From Gnetum montanum (taxonomy: Eukaryota; Streptophyta; Gnetopsida; Gnetales; Gnetaceae), in NCBI GenBank assembly GCA_015680685.1, contig MNCI01010715.1, forward strand, positions 129,787 through 193,786: a DNA stretch of 64,000 nucleotides, given 5' to 3'. The notes beneath the pieces are model-generated. The model worked only from the letters and a program-made list of their open reading frames with translations, was not told the origin of the DNA and ran no database searches. Shown here in pieces: positions 33,285 to 44,099 of this stretch. Within the stretch, counting starts at the first letter, position 1. Every line of letters begins with the position of its first letter. The position numbers were made by a program, and so were the translations under genes.

Positions 33285-34739
33285 CTTATGAAGAAAGAAG
33301 AATACTAGTATAGGTCATTGGAACCTAAATCCATCAGATGCTAGAGTACCATGATCAAAATTTTTAATGATAAATACCAAACCTACTCACGAGTGTCAAA
33401 TCTAAGAAAAAAAATCTAAATTTGGGAACAAGGGACTTGCAAAACCCTTGATGTGATAATGGGTAAATATTATTCACTATTACATAGATGCCCAAGCCAT
33501 AGATTTTCATCAAAGGAATAGCTTAGGCACATCATAGATGGGCTAAGAAACAAAACTAGAGAGACCCTTGGGGTTTATACCCAAGGAAGACTATCAAAAT
33601 TAACCCTTCATCGTATTTAAAGACTAATCAACCAAGTGGAAAAAGAGAAAGGAAAACTCAGAAAAAGGAAATCAACTAAAGAATACAATAGAGATCCATC
33701 AATTCAAAATACGGATGTATGAATACATGAAAAACAAGAGGATGAAACCTTGGATGATGTCATCCAACAAAAGACTCTACCAATCCAAAAGTCTGCAGGT
33801 GACATTGCAGCTAAGGTAGAGGAAATGTGGGATTTTGTTGACAAAAACTTCACAACTACATTAAAGATAGGTAAGGAACAAATCGAATAAGCATTAGGAA
33901 GAGGTAAAGATAAAAGCAAGAAGAAAGAATTTAGATGCAAAAGCAAAATCTGTTCAGTGGCTAAACGCTTAGACACCGACTCCATAAATGATGAAGGTTG
34001 CAATGTGTGCTAGTATGAACATCCTAAGGAATATTGTCCAGTCATGGCACATCTTTAAAAAATGGGGTCATATGCACTCAATTCCAAATTTATTTAAAAA
34101 AATTCCCAAATAGTTACCTTATCCTTGAGGTAGCTTTAGATAAAAACCCTAACTAATGTATTATCCTAATGGAGCCTTGCCATAGTTGCAAGATAAATAC
34201 CATAAATAATGACAATAGCCTCAATCATGGGCCATGCCACCCCCATGCCAACAGTATTCATATCAACAACATGATCCTTATGGATAGTATGTCCAACATC
34301 CAATCTCACCAGCAAATGCAACTATTCAAACTCCACAGTATTATCTGCCAAAATACCACCGATGGACACCACCAATGACTAATTTAGACTTGTACATGCA
34401 TCCACAAGTAGCTAATTTTTCAAATCCCAATTCAAATCATTTGCCATCAATGCCACCACCTGCGATGCAAAGAGAGTTGCCAGCATAGCTACAACAAAAG
34501 AGAGCTACAAGGGTAGTGAATGTACAAATAGAAGATCTCACCAACATCACTAATGGCCAAGTAAAGAAATGTCCTTTCTTTAGGAAAAATTCAAGGAAGG
34601 CTAGTAGAATTGGAGCTTTATCAAGACCAACTTCTCCTAAAATAAATCTTCTCACTATTGATAAGATTCCAACATCATCAAGCCCGAACATACAAGTTGT
34701 CATGCTTACTAAAATCGTCACTGACTGGATCAAGGTGGG

Positions 34740-35204
34740 GCCACTCCCTACAAAGAGAGTTCATCTAGTAGTTCATTTGATTTATCTGCGAGTAGTTGGA
34801 AATATGCTGTGCAAAGCTCTACTAGACTCAAGTTTTGGGGTGAATTTGATCTCTTATAAAACATATCAAGCATGGAACCTACCACCATTGGAAGAGTGTA
34901 ACATCAGGTTAGAGCTTGTAGATCAGTTTGTCACCCCTCCTTTAGGATAGATAGATGATGTAGTGACCACTATTAATGGGTGGCCCTATCTAGCAAACTT
35001 TCTAGTAATTGATGTAAAATATGTTGATAAGGAATTCTCAATAATTAATGGGAGGACATGGCTTAGCATAATCGATGCTAAGCTAACTATGAGACATTTT
35101 TTGGTTGAGATTTCTAAAGAAGACATGCACAAATCCATACACATGCAAAGAACTCCATGCAGAATTGCTAAAAGCAAAGGGTGCAATCGTGGACCAACAC
35201 TTTA
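34740..35204 (+). pseudogene. Element D aspartic protease region
   Basis: This runs on from gag through MLTKIVTDWIKVG. The active-site block LCKALLDSSFGVNLIS keeps Leu-Asp-Ser, but Gly is replaced by Ser. Then come YQAWNLPPLEECNIRLELVD, a stop, TTINGWPYLANFLVI and GRTWLSIIDAKLTMRHFLVEIS (residue segment at 35052-35115). The open stretches 34516-34950 and 34963-35205 make it the best-preserved coding part of D. The next expected domain, RT, is absent. Confidence 0.78.
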
Positions 35205-35585
35205 GAATATCAACACAGTTACCATTCTAGTCCACAACAACAATAGTAAAAAACTAGTGTGTGCAACTGAAAGAGCAGAGGTCACCAAACCAAAAGACAC
35301 ATTGTGGCCACTAACTGAGAACCAAAAACTATCTAACACATGCATGGGAACATTTGAACCACTTACTGATTCCCAAACTAAGAAAATGACACTAAATGAG
35401 AGCCCAAAAATGAAATGATTAGCTTATAATCATATACCAAAGGGAAAAGAAAATAGAAACTTGACTAATCATAACCCCACTACCATCAAAATTACATGGG
35501 ATGATAATTGAAAAGTTACATCACCAAAGATGGTAGTTGAACCACCTAAGATCTAGGGAGCATTTTCTAAACACTCACCAATGAG
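35205..35585 (+). other. Element D linker at the pol deletion
   Basis: A decayed linker follows the protease and matches element A at 3000-3110. By about 35586 the sequence is already the post-integrase tail (TTTAGTTGTGGAGAAGAT aligning with TTGGTCATGGGGGAGATG of A). RT, RNase H and integrase, about 3 kb in E, are missing. Confidence 0.6.
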
Positions 35586-37090
35586 TTTAGTTGTGGAGAA
35601 GATACTTTACATTGATTTTAGAATTAATAAGTGATTTTTCCAAAATTTTGTTTTATAACTCTTTTCATTTTTCACATTCTTTGACATTTTCTTATTCTTT
35701 TATACTTTTCCATTTCTTCAATTTTTAATATTCTTTTACATTTTTCAATTCTTTAACATTTTTCATCATTTACACTTTTTCATAATTTTTACTATCTTTT
35801 CCATTTCTTTTATACTTTGTTTTCAAACTATTTGTAAATAATTTTGATTGTTAATAAGACACATTGAATAAAGGCAAAATGTAAGCCAATAAGATGAAGA
35901 TTTCTTTATGCTATCAAGTCATAAGAGATTGATTATTTGCATAGTAAGCCCACATCATCCATCCATCCATTCCATTAATAAGAGGTTCTTACCATGTCCA
36001 TAATGGTATTCTTTTCCATCTTACAACTAAGCATAAATTTGTGATCATCATGCCTAGACCAAATAGTGAAGAACCAAGTGGGAATGTAAAGGGTGTGACA
36101 TCAAGTGGACTTGTGGATTCTTTTTGGATTATTATTATGAGTTCTATTATGTTATTAAGGTTGTATTATATCCTTTTAGATCTAACAAAAAATGGAAGTA
36201 AGAGTTAAATAAGTGCTACCTTCAAAGGTTGACACAATTAAAAAATAAAAGAGCAAACAATAAATTTTTGGGGGTTCCACTAGAAAGACATGTTACCCAT
36301 GCCTGAAGGTAGGCAGCTTCTCAAAAATGTAAACATAAAAATAAAGTGCATGAATAAAACTCCTCCCTTGGACAATACACCAAGTGACAAAACCCCTTGT
36401 AACATTAATAGTCTTATGATTGTAACTCTAAGAGATGAAATGATGTGATGTCACTAGAATGTGATCTGGACTTGGTTTGAATCTTGGATATAAAGACTCA
36501 TGATTACCTTAACCACTAATAAAACACAAGAATTCATTATGCTAATGGTAAGACACCTCACATCCCAATTTTTGCAATCCCTTCTAAGCTCATTTCATCT
36601 CACTATTTTCATAATCATAACTTATGATTTCGTATGACATAGTGTTATTTTTCCAAATTGGTGGTACTAACACATGTGTTTTGCTAAACAGGTATGCATT
36701 ACATTCAACTCCTTAAGTGCCTAAGGACACTTCTAAGGGTGGTTATACAAGGGCATTAAGAACTGGAACCTACTTTGGGGAGGATCCACTTGTATAATTG
36801 TTGTATCTTATACCCGCCAAGTAATTCAACATCATCTTGAACCTTCCAAATATCAATAGACACTTCCCATATCACTTACACTCTTTGTTCTACAAATATG
36901 AATCCTTCCTACCCAACTTATGAACCTTCGTAGCCCAAGATTCTTTTTCTATGAACTTTCAATGAAAGAATTTTCACAATAATGAGCATATTTTCATCAT
37001 CCAAACCCTCTAAGCTACCTTCAACCCTTTCAAACATCCAAAGTAATCAATTTTTTCCATCCGATCCTCATGAAAAATGCATTTTCTTGG
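35586..37090 (+). other. Element D conserved non-coding tail
   Basis: It holds a decayed PPT-like copy (35586-35603), a T-rich stretch (35637-35825), GGTGTGACATCAAGTGGA at about 36091, GACATGTTACCCATGCCTGAAGG at 36288-36310, and TATACAAGGGCATTAAG at about 36743. All have counterparts in the tails of C and E. No credible ORF is present. Confidence 0.7.
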
Positions 37091-37185
37091 GCTCCAATAT
37101 CAGGTCATCGATATTGGGTCTACATCGATATTGGATCCCCGATGTTAGGTCTCCAATATCGAGTCCCAAAAAATCTATATATATT
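37091..37185 (+). promoter_or_regulatory. U3-like promoter cassette upstream of the third ORF of D
   Basis: Six related motifs in tandem (CCAATATCAGG, ATCGATATTGGG, ATCGATATTGGA, CCGATGTTAGG, CCAATATCGAG and adjacent copies) are followed by TCTATATATATT (37174-37185). Element E's true U3 has the same style (GATATTGGGCCC, GATATCAAATATGCGATATC, then TATAAATA). The cassette lies 525 bp upstream of the ORF start. Confidence 0.5.
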
Positions 37186-37355
37186 GGGGGGGACTTAGAA
37201 AATTTTTTCATCATTTTTTAGTTGTAATAAGGGAGATTTTTCAAATTTTCTTTTCCAATCTAAGCTCTAACCTCTTAGCTTTCCCAAGCCATAACTTGAT
37301 CAATATCACTCTAATTTTTATGATTTTTAAACCCACTTGATCCTAAAGTGCTCAA

Positions 37356-37372
37356 ATTAGTCATGGGAGATG
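37356..37372 (+). other. Internal polypurine-tract-like copy in D
   Basis: ATTAGTCATGGGAGATG matches C's 26349-26366 in sequence and position, between the promoter-like cassette and the ORF. Confidence 0.5.
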
Positions 37373-37697
37373 CTAGTGAGGAAAATATAAGCTAATTTTT
37401 TAAAAACTTCTAATGCTTAGAAGGTACTTTAAGGGTAAGTATGAAGAGATAATTGAAATTTCTAAAGAATAAAGCTAAAAGACTTAATCAATGATCTTAA
37501 GGACCAATAAACATCACACATAGGGACAAAATGAGCAATTATGAAGGGTTATCAAGAGACTAAGACCTATGGGATAACTTTTTAAAAAAGTTTCTAATTC
37601 TGCAACCTAAGTAACTAAAAACTTAATGAAACTAAGGGTATGAGTAAGGTATGAGATTGTCAAGAATCCATGGAAAAACCTTAGTAATTCCAATTCC

Positions 37698-37710
37698 TTA
37701 ATGATTGCAG
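37698..37710 (+). other. Candidate 3' splice site before the third ORF of D
   Basis: CTTAATGATTGCAG directly precedes ATGGCCCC. In C the same position reads GATTGCAA, so the AG is lost. A spliced subgenomic RNA would parallel retroviral env expression. No donor was identified. Confidence 0.25.
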
Positions 37711-40405
37711 ATGGCCCCAAGAAGAGAAGGAGCACAAGGAGGACCTTCACAAGGAGAAATAAAATGACTAAGAGGCCAAGGTAGAGGTCAAAATGAAGGC
37801 CAAGAACTAGCACACGAGGAGCAAGAAGTACAATTGTTTAGCATTCATCAAGACACTCTTGCTATAGTACAATCAACCCAAGAAGAGGTAGATGAACCAC
37901 AAGTTGAAGGATAATGCCTCATGTTGTCACATGACTACCTTCAAGAAATTCAAAAAAGATCCATCTTGACCACGATCATCATGGAAATGAACTTTGGCCC
38001 ATTTATGGAATTTTTTCCTGAAGCAGTACAAACGTAACTCCAAGCCTTACCACTATGGCCTATCCTATCATAGAATGGTGAATGGTACCTTTGAGAAACT
38101 TATCAATTTTGGCACAATAAGGAAGAGGGTACTACTTTAAACATTGGAGGAGTCTTAGTGTCATTCTCAATCAAGGCAATTGCAAAAGCTCTAAACATAC
38201 CCAACAAAGGGGCATGAGTAGCACATATATCCACCCAATCTGATCCTAAAACCAAAAATTTATGGCTAAAATAGGCTTATGGGAAAGAAGATAAAGGTTA
38301 TAATGAACTAACTCTAGAGGGGAGAATATACTTTAAAATTGACACATATCATCTATTCTCAAGAAAATGACTTAATCAACTATCAACTTATGCAGACAGG
38401 GGAAGTGCAATTCTAATGGGAAAGCACAATGCCAACCTTACACAACTCTATTTTATGAATAGACAAAGGTAATTCAAAGAAAGAAAGGTAGGGAATCCAA
38501 CACTTCCATTTCCTTACCTTATCAAGAAGTTGTGCAAGTGAGCTGGAATCCTGGAATACACTAATGATGTTCTCAAGAGAGCTCAAAATGCTTCATATGT
38601 TGAGTTGCTTAAACTATCACCACCAAGGAAAGACCATGGTAAGGAGAAAAAGTAAGAATAGGATAAGGAGAAATAATAACAACAAGAAGAAGCAAGGCCT
38701 AGCAGCTAGTAGTAGTAGTAGTAGCAACAAGTGTAGTAAGAATAGCAAGTCCCACCATCACCATCGCAAGACTATAGACCATCGATGAGCCATCTGTAGC
38801 AAATTGTAGAAATAATCAACTAAGGAACTAGGGAAGAGACTAATCTATATAAAGTTATTGAGAGTGTCATCAAATCCATAGTTTTAGCTAATCCAGCAAG
38901 TGGACAGATTTCATTGTAATCAAGAGGAGAGGTATGATCATAATAGATCTCTAAGAGTGCTGCATCCTTCCAAGTGGTGCTAGAGACCGAAGAGGGAGCC
39001 ACAGTTGTGGTAATGTAGCACCAAGATGCAGCAAGAGTAGTAAAGGTGATCATCAATCATATTAAAGAATCATTCAATGTACCTATTATACCATCGATAG
39101 ATCTAACTAGAGTAAGAGATGATCAAATGTTAGCTAGAACCTCAATGACTCATGCTAATCATGAGGATGTGCTTGATAGGCTACTGTAGATAGGATAAGT
39201 AACAACACTTTTTGACGTCCCCAGTAATGTCACTATAGTACAATCTAAACTCATAACTACTAAAAGAAAAATGATCATGGCTAAGACCAAGGCAGAGCAT
39301 GCAGAAGCATAAGCCCTGAAACTATAAGAAGAGCTTACAACCCTAAGAGTTGAAAGGAGAGATTCTATAAAATTTGTTGCTCCTAACTAGATTAAGAAAT
39401 TGAGAACAAAGTAGATTAGTATATTGATTAAGCGAAATAAACAATTGGTAGATGAGAAGGAGAAAGTAGTATGAAATGCCTTTGTAGTTAAAGCACAAAC
39501 CTATGCACATGCGAAGGCACTTACCACAGTTCAAGAAGAAAACAAATAACTTGCTACTAACAACCTAAGTTTGATTAAAATGGAGAAGCATAAAAACATC
39601 CTAGAATAGAGCATCCACTAGTTAAGGGAACAATTGGTGAGGGTCAACCAGGACATGAGTTGCCTCAAGAAAGAAAACAAAATCCTCTTTATGGAGGAGA
39701 TACACACCATCCAATAAAAATTAGCCATTGAAATCAACATGTGGAAAAATGAGGCAAAGAAACATGAAAGACTTAAGGAACACTTCCCAGACTAGGTGGG
39801 CATGTACAAATAAATCAATAAGAAAGAAATCCAAATGGTAAAGCCCAAAATTAGTTTCATATTAGTGTAGAATCTTGATTGGCAATCCATCTTGGATAGC
39901 TATGCTCTTGTCCACTAGGTGGAAGTGAAAAATAAAGACCTATAAACTAAGGACTTGAAAGAGTACGTGGGGTTATCTAATTTTTGTTATGCTAACTTAG
40001 CCATGTTACTAGTAGGTAGGCCCATAAATGAGCTAGAACAGTAAGTAGCAGCCACCTATGCCTTATATGATAAAGAGTTTGTGAATCAAAAAGATGCTTT
40101 GTAAAAACTCCAAGTAGAAAACTTAGAACTAGAAGTAGTAAAGGATTACTACCATGGGCAAAAAGATGTAGCAACAAACCTAGCTAGAATACTATCAAAC
40201 TATCATGAATTAAGAGAAAAGGCTAGAGCATTTGAGGTAGAAAGAAGGAAATTCATAGCTTGGTATGTCAAAGCAAACAAAATGTTTCTACAACTATCAT
40301 GCCCATGGGATGTGCTGATTCCATCAAACATTGTTTCATCAACAAGGACGGTTCACGATTACTTAGTCTTTATTGCTTACACTTATATTAATTTTGTTAT
40401 TTTCA
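37711..40405 (+). pseudogene. Element D third ORF: plant-transposon-protein-like domain plus coiled coil
   Basis: One reading frame of nearly 900 codons can be followed from ATG 37711, broken by many in-frame stops but few frameshifts. The N-terminus is Gly/Gln-rich. The globular region (about 38030-38560) has NGEWYL, SFSIKAIAKALNIPN, GSAILMGKHNANLTQLYF and LPFPYLIKKLCK followed after a stop by AGILEYTNDVL. This is compatible with the putative plant transposon protein domain (PF20167). A (TAG)n patch at 38702-38722 follows. From about 39060 to 40330 it is Lys/Glu/Gln-rich and heptad-like. It ends with a conserved FIAWYVKANKMFLQLSCPW block like C's. Its role is unknown. Confidence 0.6.
38702..38722. 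repeat. Short (TAG)n microsatellite
   Basis: Six to seven TAG/AGT units lie inside D's third ORF, giving a run of stop codons in that frame. Confidence 0.85.
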
Positions 40406-40543
40406 CTTAGTATCAATGCTACAACGATACTAAGTGCCAATAATGCAATGATACTCCAGCACTCATCAATATACAACCCCACAAATTTTGTAAGGAACTC
40501 TATTCTTCTTTTCTTTTAACTTGAGGATGAGTTTCCAGTCAGT

Positions 40544-40553
40544 CCTAGGGATA
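40544..40553 (+). other. Element D 3' polypurine tract (diverged)
   Basis: CCTAGGGATA precedes the LTR start TGATAAAAATAG. TTGAGGATGAGTTTCCAG lies upstream at 40521, as in A and E. Confidence 0.6.
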
Positions 40554-41424
40554 TGATAAAAATAGTAATATCAGCAATGTGATATCATGTCTATGATTTC
40601 ATAGCTCTAGTTACATCATCATAGATACAATGTCTTACATCTTGATCTTCGCTACAAATACCAACCCATTATCGTGTCAAACAAATGGCTTTCATTCAAC
40701 CCTTAGTAAAATTCTTGTAGTTTTTTTTTTTTATGAGTTACACTTATAGTTAGAATTGAATGCCCATAGTATGACAACTAAGAGTTATATGAAGTCTTTA
40801 TTTGAGTGGATTGTACCTGGACATAATTCATGATCAATAATAAAGATTAATATTATTTCTTACCATTAAAGCATCTTACTTAGTTTTCTTTTGTTTTCTA
40901 ATATGTTTGCTTTGATTAAGTTCTTTACATTTTCTAAGTACTTTACTTTTCCAATGTCCATTAGTAAGGCAAAATAAGTATGACTAGTTTCAAGCATTAA
41001 GTGTAATTATTTGGTAAATCAGTAGTGACTTCATTTAATTCACTTAGTAGTGAATTCACTTGGTAATCCCAGTAATGGTTACATGAGCCCAAGGTATGTA
41101 CAACAAGCCAGGAATGGATGTTTATTGCCATAGGCTAGGATAAATCTACACTTCTGTTATCACCTAGATTTAGATTTTATTCTTATTTTCATTATAAAAA
41201 CACTTAGGATTAATTTTTTCCCATAACATCATGATATCATATACCTCACTAAGAGTTAAACCATACTTTTTGCACTTCACTAACTCAACATGAGAAGATA
41301 ATGATCACGAACCAACTATCAACCACTAGCATACCTACATTGTCCATCCACAGATTATGATCTAGTTGCATGTGAATGCTCATCGCTTGTATGGTGGAGT
41401 GTTGGAATACCCAACTACTCATCA
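40554..41424 (+). repeat. Element D 3' LTR
   Basis: It starts TGATAAAAATAGTAATATCAG and ends TACTCATCA. It shares AAGTCTTTATTTGAGTGGATTG (about 40792-40813) and the downstream R/U5 blocks with 30458-31253. The TATA box is decayed (CTACAAATACC at about 40659). Confidence 0.82.
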
Positions 41425-42999
41425 TGCATGTAAGTTTGGTTCTAGGCAAACTACAACCTTGCCACTAAAATCTCCATGGGTATAATCTCTGTAGGTGACT
41501 CTAGTGAATGGTCCCGCCATATCTGGTAGCTTGCAAACAGTATCATTTTTCTCTATTTTTGAATCCCTTGTTGTTAACATGACTTCCTTGGGTACTAATA
41601 AGGGCTCATTTTACTCCTTGGGATAGATGGTGGCTACTGCACAAGAGGAACTTGTGCATAGTCTTAGTGATCAAATCGCTAAGAAATTTTTGCACTCTAT
41701 TTGTGAGGAGTTATATCATTTAAGGATGTCTCAATTTTATGACTTCAAAAGTGACTATGAGTTGGTGTAGTCTGGTTGTTCTTCATCATTAATGCTCTAG
41801 TATTTTCCAAAAATCTAGAACAAATCTTTGAAAAACTAGAGAGTGCTACCTACTTAGCCTGACACTTGCTAAATTGTGAGTAAATTCTCTAAATTGAAAA
41901 TGATCGAATTCACTTAAGTTTGTGAATGCTTTTTAATTTTCCTTTTTCTTCTTATTCTTATTCTTTGCAATTACAAACCTTATCTTATTTTTATAGAGGA
42001 AGGAGAAAGAATAGCAAGAATATGTATTATAACAAATCCTCCAAGTCAACTTATTAGAATCAAAACTTACAAAGGTTGTTACTAAAAGTACCACAAAATA
42101 CATTCAAAAACTCTACCATGGCTTAATTGGATGTTGGAACATACTTAAGAAGGATGATGCAATAAGGAAGAATGGGTGGGTCAAGTTAAGGTTGCCAAGT
42201 ATCTCCTTTAACTTTTCAAATTGGATGTTTGATTTCCTCTGTGTGTCATCCATATTCATACTTTTCCCATATCCCCTCTTCTTAATGTATCCCTTATATT
42301 GATAATAACATATGAATGATGCTTTTTTCCTCTTTTAATCCATGTTTGGCTCCTCATCCATGATTTTCCCTAGTACTAAATGTGACATCCCATTCTCGAA
42401 TGTTGATCAAATATAATAACTTGTTACTTAATATAATTATGTTACATGGAAATAATTCAAATTGATCATTAACTTCCAAATAATGGTAGAAGAAAAAAAA
42501 TTTTTTAAGGGAAAATAAAAGAGTACAAATTTATTAATAAAATTATTGAGTGCAATTTTAATGGTCCTACGTTATCTTCATGTGACAATTAGGAACTTAG
42601 AGGCAATCTAACACTACCACCATAGTTAGGTGATCATATCAAAGGGGTGATCAGTCCCTTCTTATCTACCTTCACCTAGCTCTTGTCACTCGTCAATCTA
42701 GCTCCATAACTTCATGTTGATATGATCTTTAAGCCCAACCTTAAATATCATATGTTAAACCCATCCTTGAAGGGTACTGTGTACAATTACAACTCCTCAT
42801 AAAGAGGCACCCCTTTTTCTCAAAAGTAAATTACATAATTAATAATACAATTCCATCCTTAATAAGGGATGAGACATTATAATTATAGATATTGAAAATA
42901 TTAACATATATTTCTAAAACATTCTTCTATTTTTATTCTAAAATTTTTGACAAGGAAACATTGCAGGCCTCTAGTGCATATATATCTCATCTTATAACA
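41425..42999. other. Unassigned sequence between element D and the LINE fragments
   Basis: No ORF or family motif is recognised. A segment at 42381-42876 begins TGTGACATCCC and ends GGGATGAGACA, which could be a roughly 0.5-kb LTR or other small element. Its flanks (CTAAA, TTATA) show no target duplication. The last part may already belong to the LINE. Confidence 0.4.
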
Positions 43000-43980
43000 T
43001 AAGTGCATCAAAGTATTCTTGAAGTAGAAATTGTAGTGGAAACAATGAAAATAATCCTTTGATTTTGAAACTCAAAGAGCTTTAGCTAAATCTTGTCATA
43101 CTAAACAATGTTAGGATGTTTTTGAAGCTAAAAGTACTCTTACTAAAAGTCACATGTTGTGGCTGAAAATTGAACATGAACCTTGTAAGGAATTTTTTAA
43201 AATTCTCAATGGAAACAATTAACTACATAAATTAGAATCACTTTATATAAATGATTCCATTATTATAGATCTTAAGACTATCAATAAATTTTTAAAAAAT
43301 TATTTTTCTTCAAGAAGTTTTGGTAGGAAAACATTTGAGGCATCAAGTACAGAAAAATATAATCTTATAACAAAATCATATCAAGGCATTCTTGAAGTTG
43401 AAATTCCTTCAAGAATTTTGAAAGCATAAAATTTTAGTTTAGCACATAGCAAAACTGTAGGATTTAATGGTTTTAAAGTTGATGTTTTTAACAAACATTG
43501 AGACATTATTAGAGATAATCTCTTTCATGCTTCAAGGAAGCTATTAAATAAGTTTATCTTGGTTAAGATATTAATAAAGGTGTGATTCATCTTCTTCCTA
43601 AAGGATAGATGGATTTTTATTGATAAACTTGAAAACAAATGTACAAAATACTATTTTAATCTACAATTAGAATTAGAAGTAGCCATGTTAGATTCTTACT
43701 CTATGCTAACGATGTTGTCTTAATTTTAAAATGGATGGAAGGATTGTAGTAAATGCTTGATGCTCTTTATAGATCTCTTAAGCATTCAAGAATGAAAGTT
43801 AATGTCTAATAAACTAAAATCATGATTTCAAGCATACATAATAAGATGTACAATCTTACTATAAGACATAAACATGTGGACATAACTTTCTCCTTCAAAT
43901 ATCTTTGTTTAAACTACTCCTACAACTACAAATATGGCAATGTACTATCATGGAGAGTATTAGATATTGATGAGATATTC
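43000..43980 (+). pseudogene. LINE (L1-like) ORF2 fragment 1
   Basis: Non-LTR retrotransposon RT remnants are read in several frames. LKIEHEPCKEFFKIL (about 43165) corresponds to the pre-RT region. SLAHSKTVGFNGFKVDVF then NKHWDIIRDNLFHA-type sequence (43440-43530) is the RT entry block. LLYANDVVLIL (43690-43725) is in the place of the usual FADD box, with Asn for the second-last Asp. The middle RT blocks between these are deleted. It is heavily decayed. Confidence 0.7.
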
Positions 43981-44099
43981 TAGTTGTAAATTTGATTGAT
44001 TTGTTCTAAATGTTAACAAGAACAATTAGTAATTTTCGTAATTATGTTATCAAAAGTCATAACATATATAGTCTAATAGATCTAGAAAGTTTGCCAATG

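Larger units (their letters stand above)
31392..34730 (+). pseudogene. Element D gag (interrupted by LTR G and a gap)
   Basis: ATG at 31392 opens a 90-codon stretch with KKTRRISNRIIDEEEWG, MQTQITYAHTDLYHPNFTF and an NIVLPLE segment that parallels C and E. The frame degrades and enters the 830-N gap at 32051. Capsid sequence resumes at 33285 after LTR G with YRSLEPKSI-like and IFNDKYQTYSRVSNL segments. A zinc-knuckle-like block at 33988-34036 reads GCNVC, stop, YEHPKEYC. A Pro/Gln/His-rich C-terminus (34150-34560) leads to KCPFFRKNSRKASRIG at 34564. Roughly 300-400 bp of gag should lie in the gap. Confidence 0.8.
30458..41424 (+). mobile_element. Element D: Athila-like retrotransposon with gag-PR and third ORF, lacking RT and integrase
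   Basis: The order is LTR, PBS (31255-31272), gag (31392-34730, interrupted by LTR G and an N gap), protease (34740-35204), linker, tail (35586 on), promoter-like cassette, third ORF (37711-40405), PPT and 3' LTR (40554-41424). No RT, RNase H or integrase motif occurs between protease and tail. The flanks AGCCA/ATATA on the left and TGCAT on the right do not form a target duplication, as expected if the left LTR is shared with C. Confidence 0.82.

Noticed and set aside
42381-42876. Candidate small LTR or other element starting TGTGACATCCC and ending GAGACA
   Set aside because: No target duplication (CTAAA versus TTATA), no second copy in the window and no PBS or PPT. It is mentioned only under the unassigned stretch.
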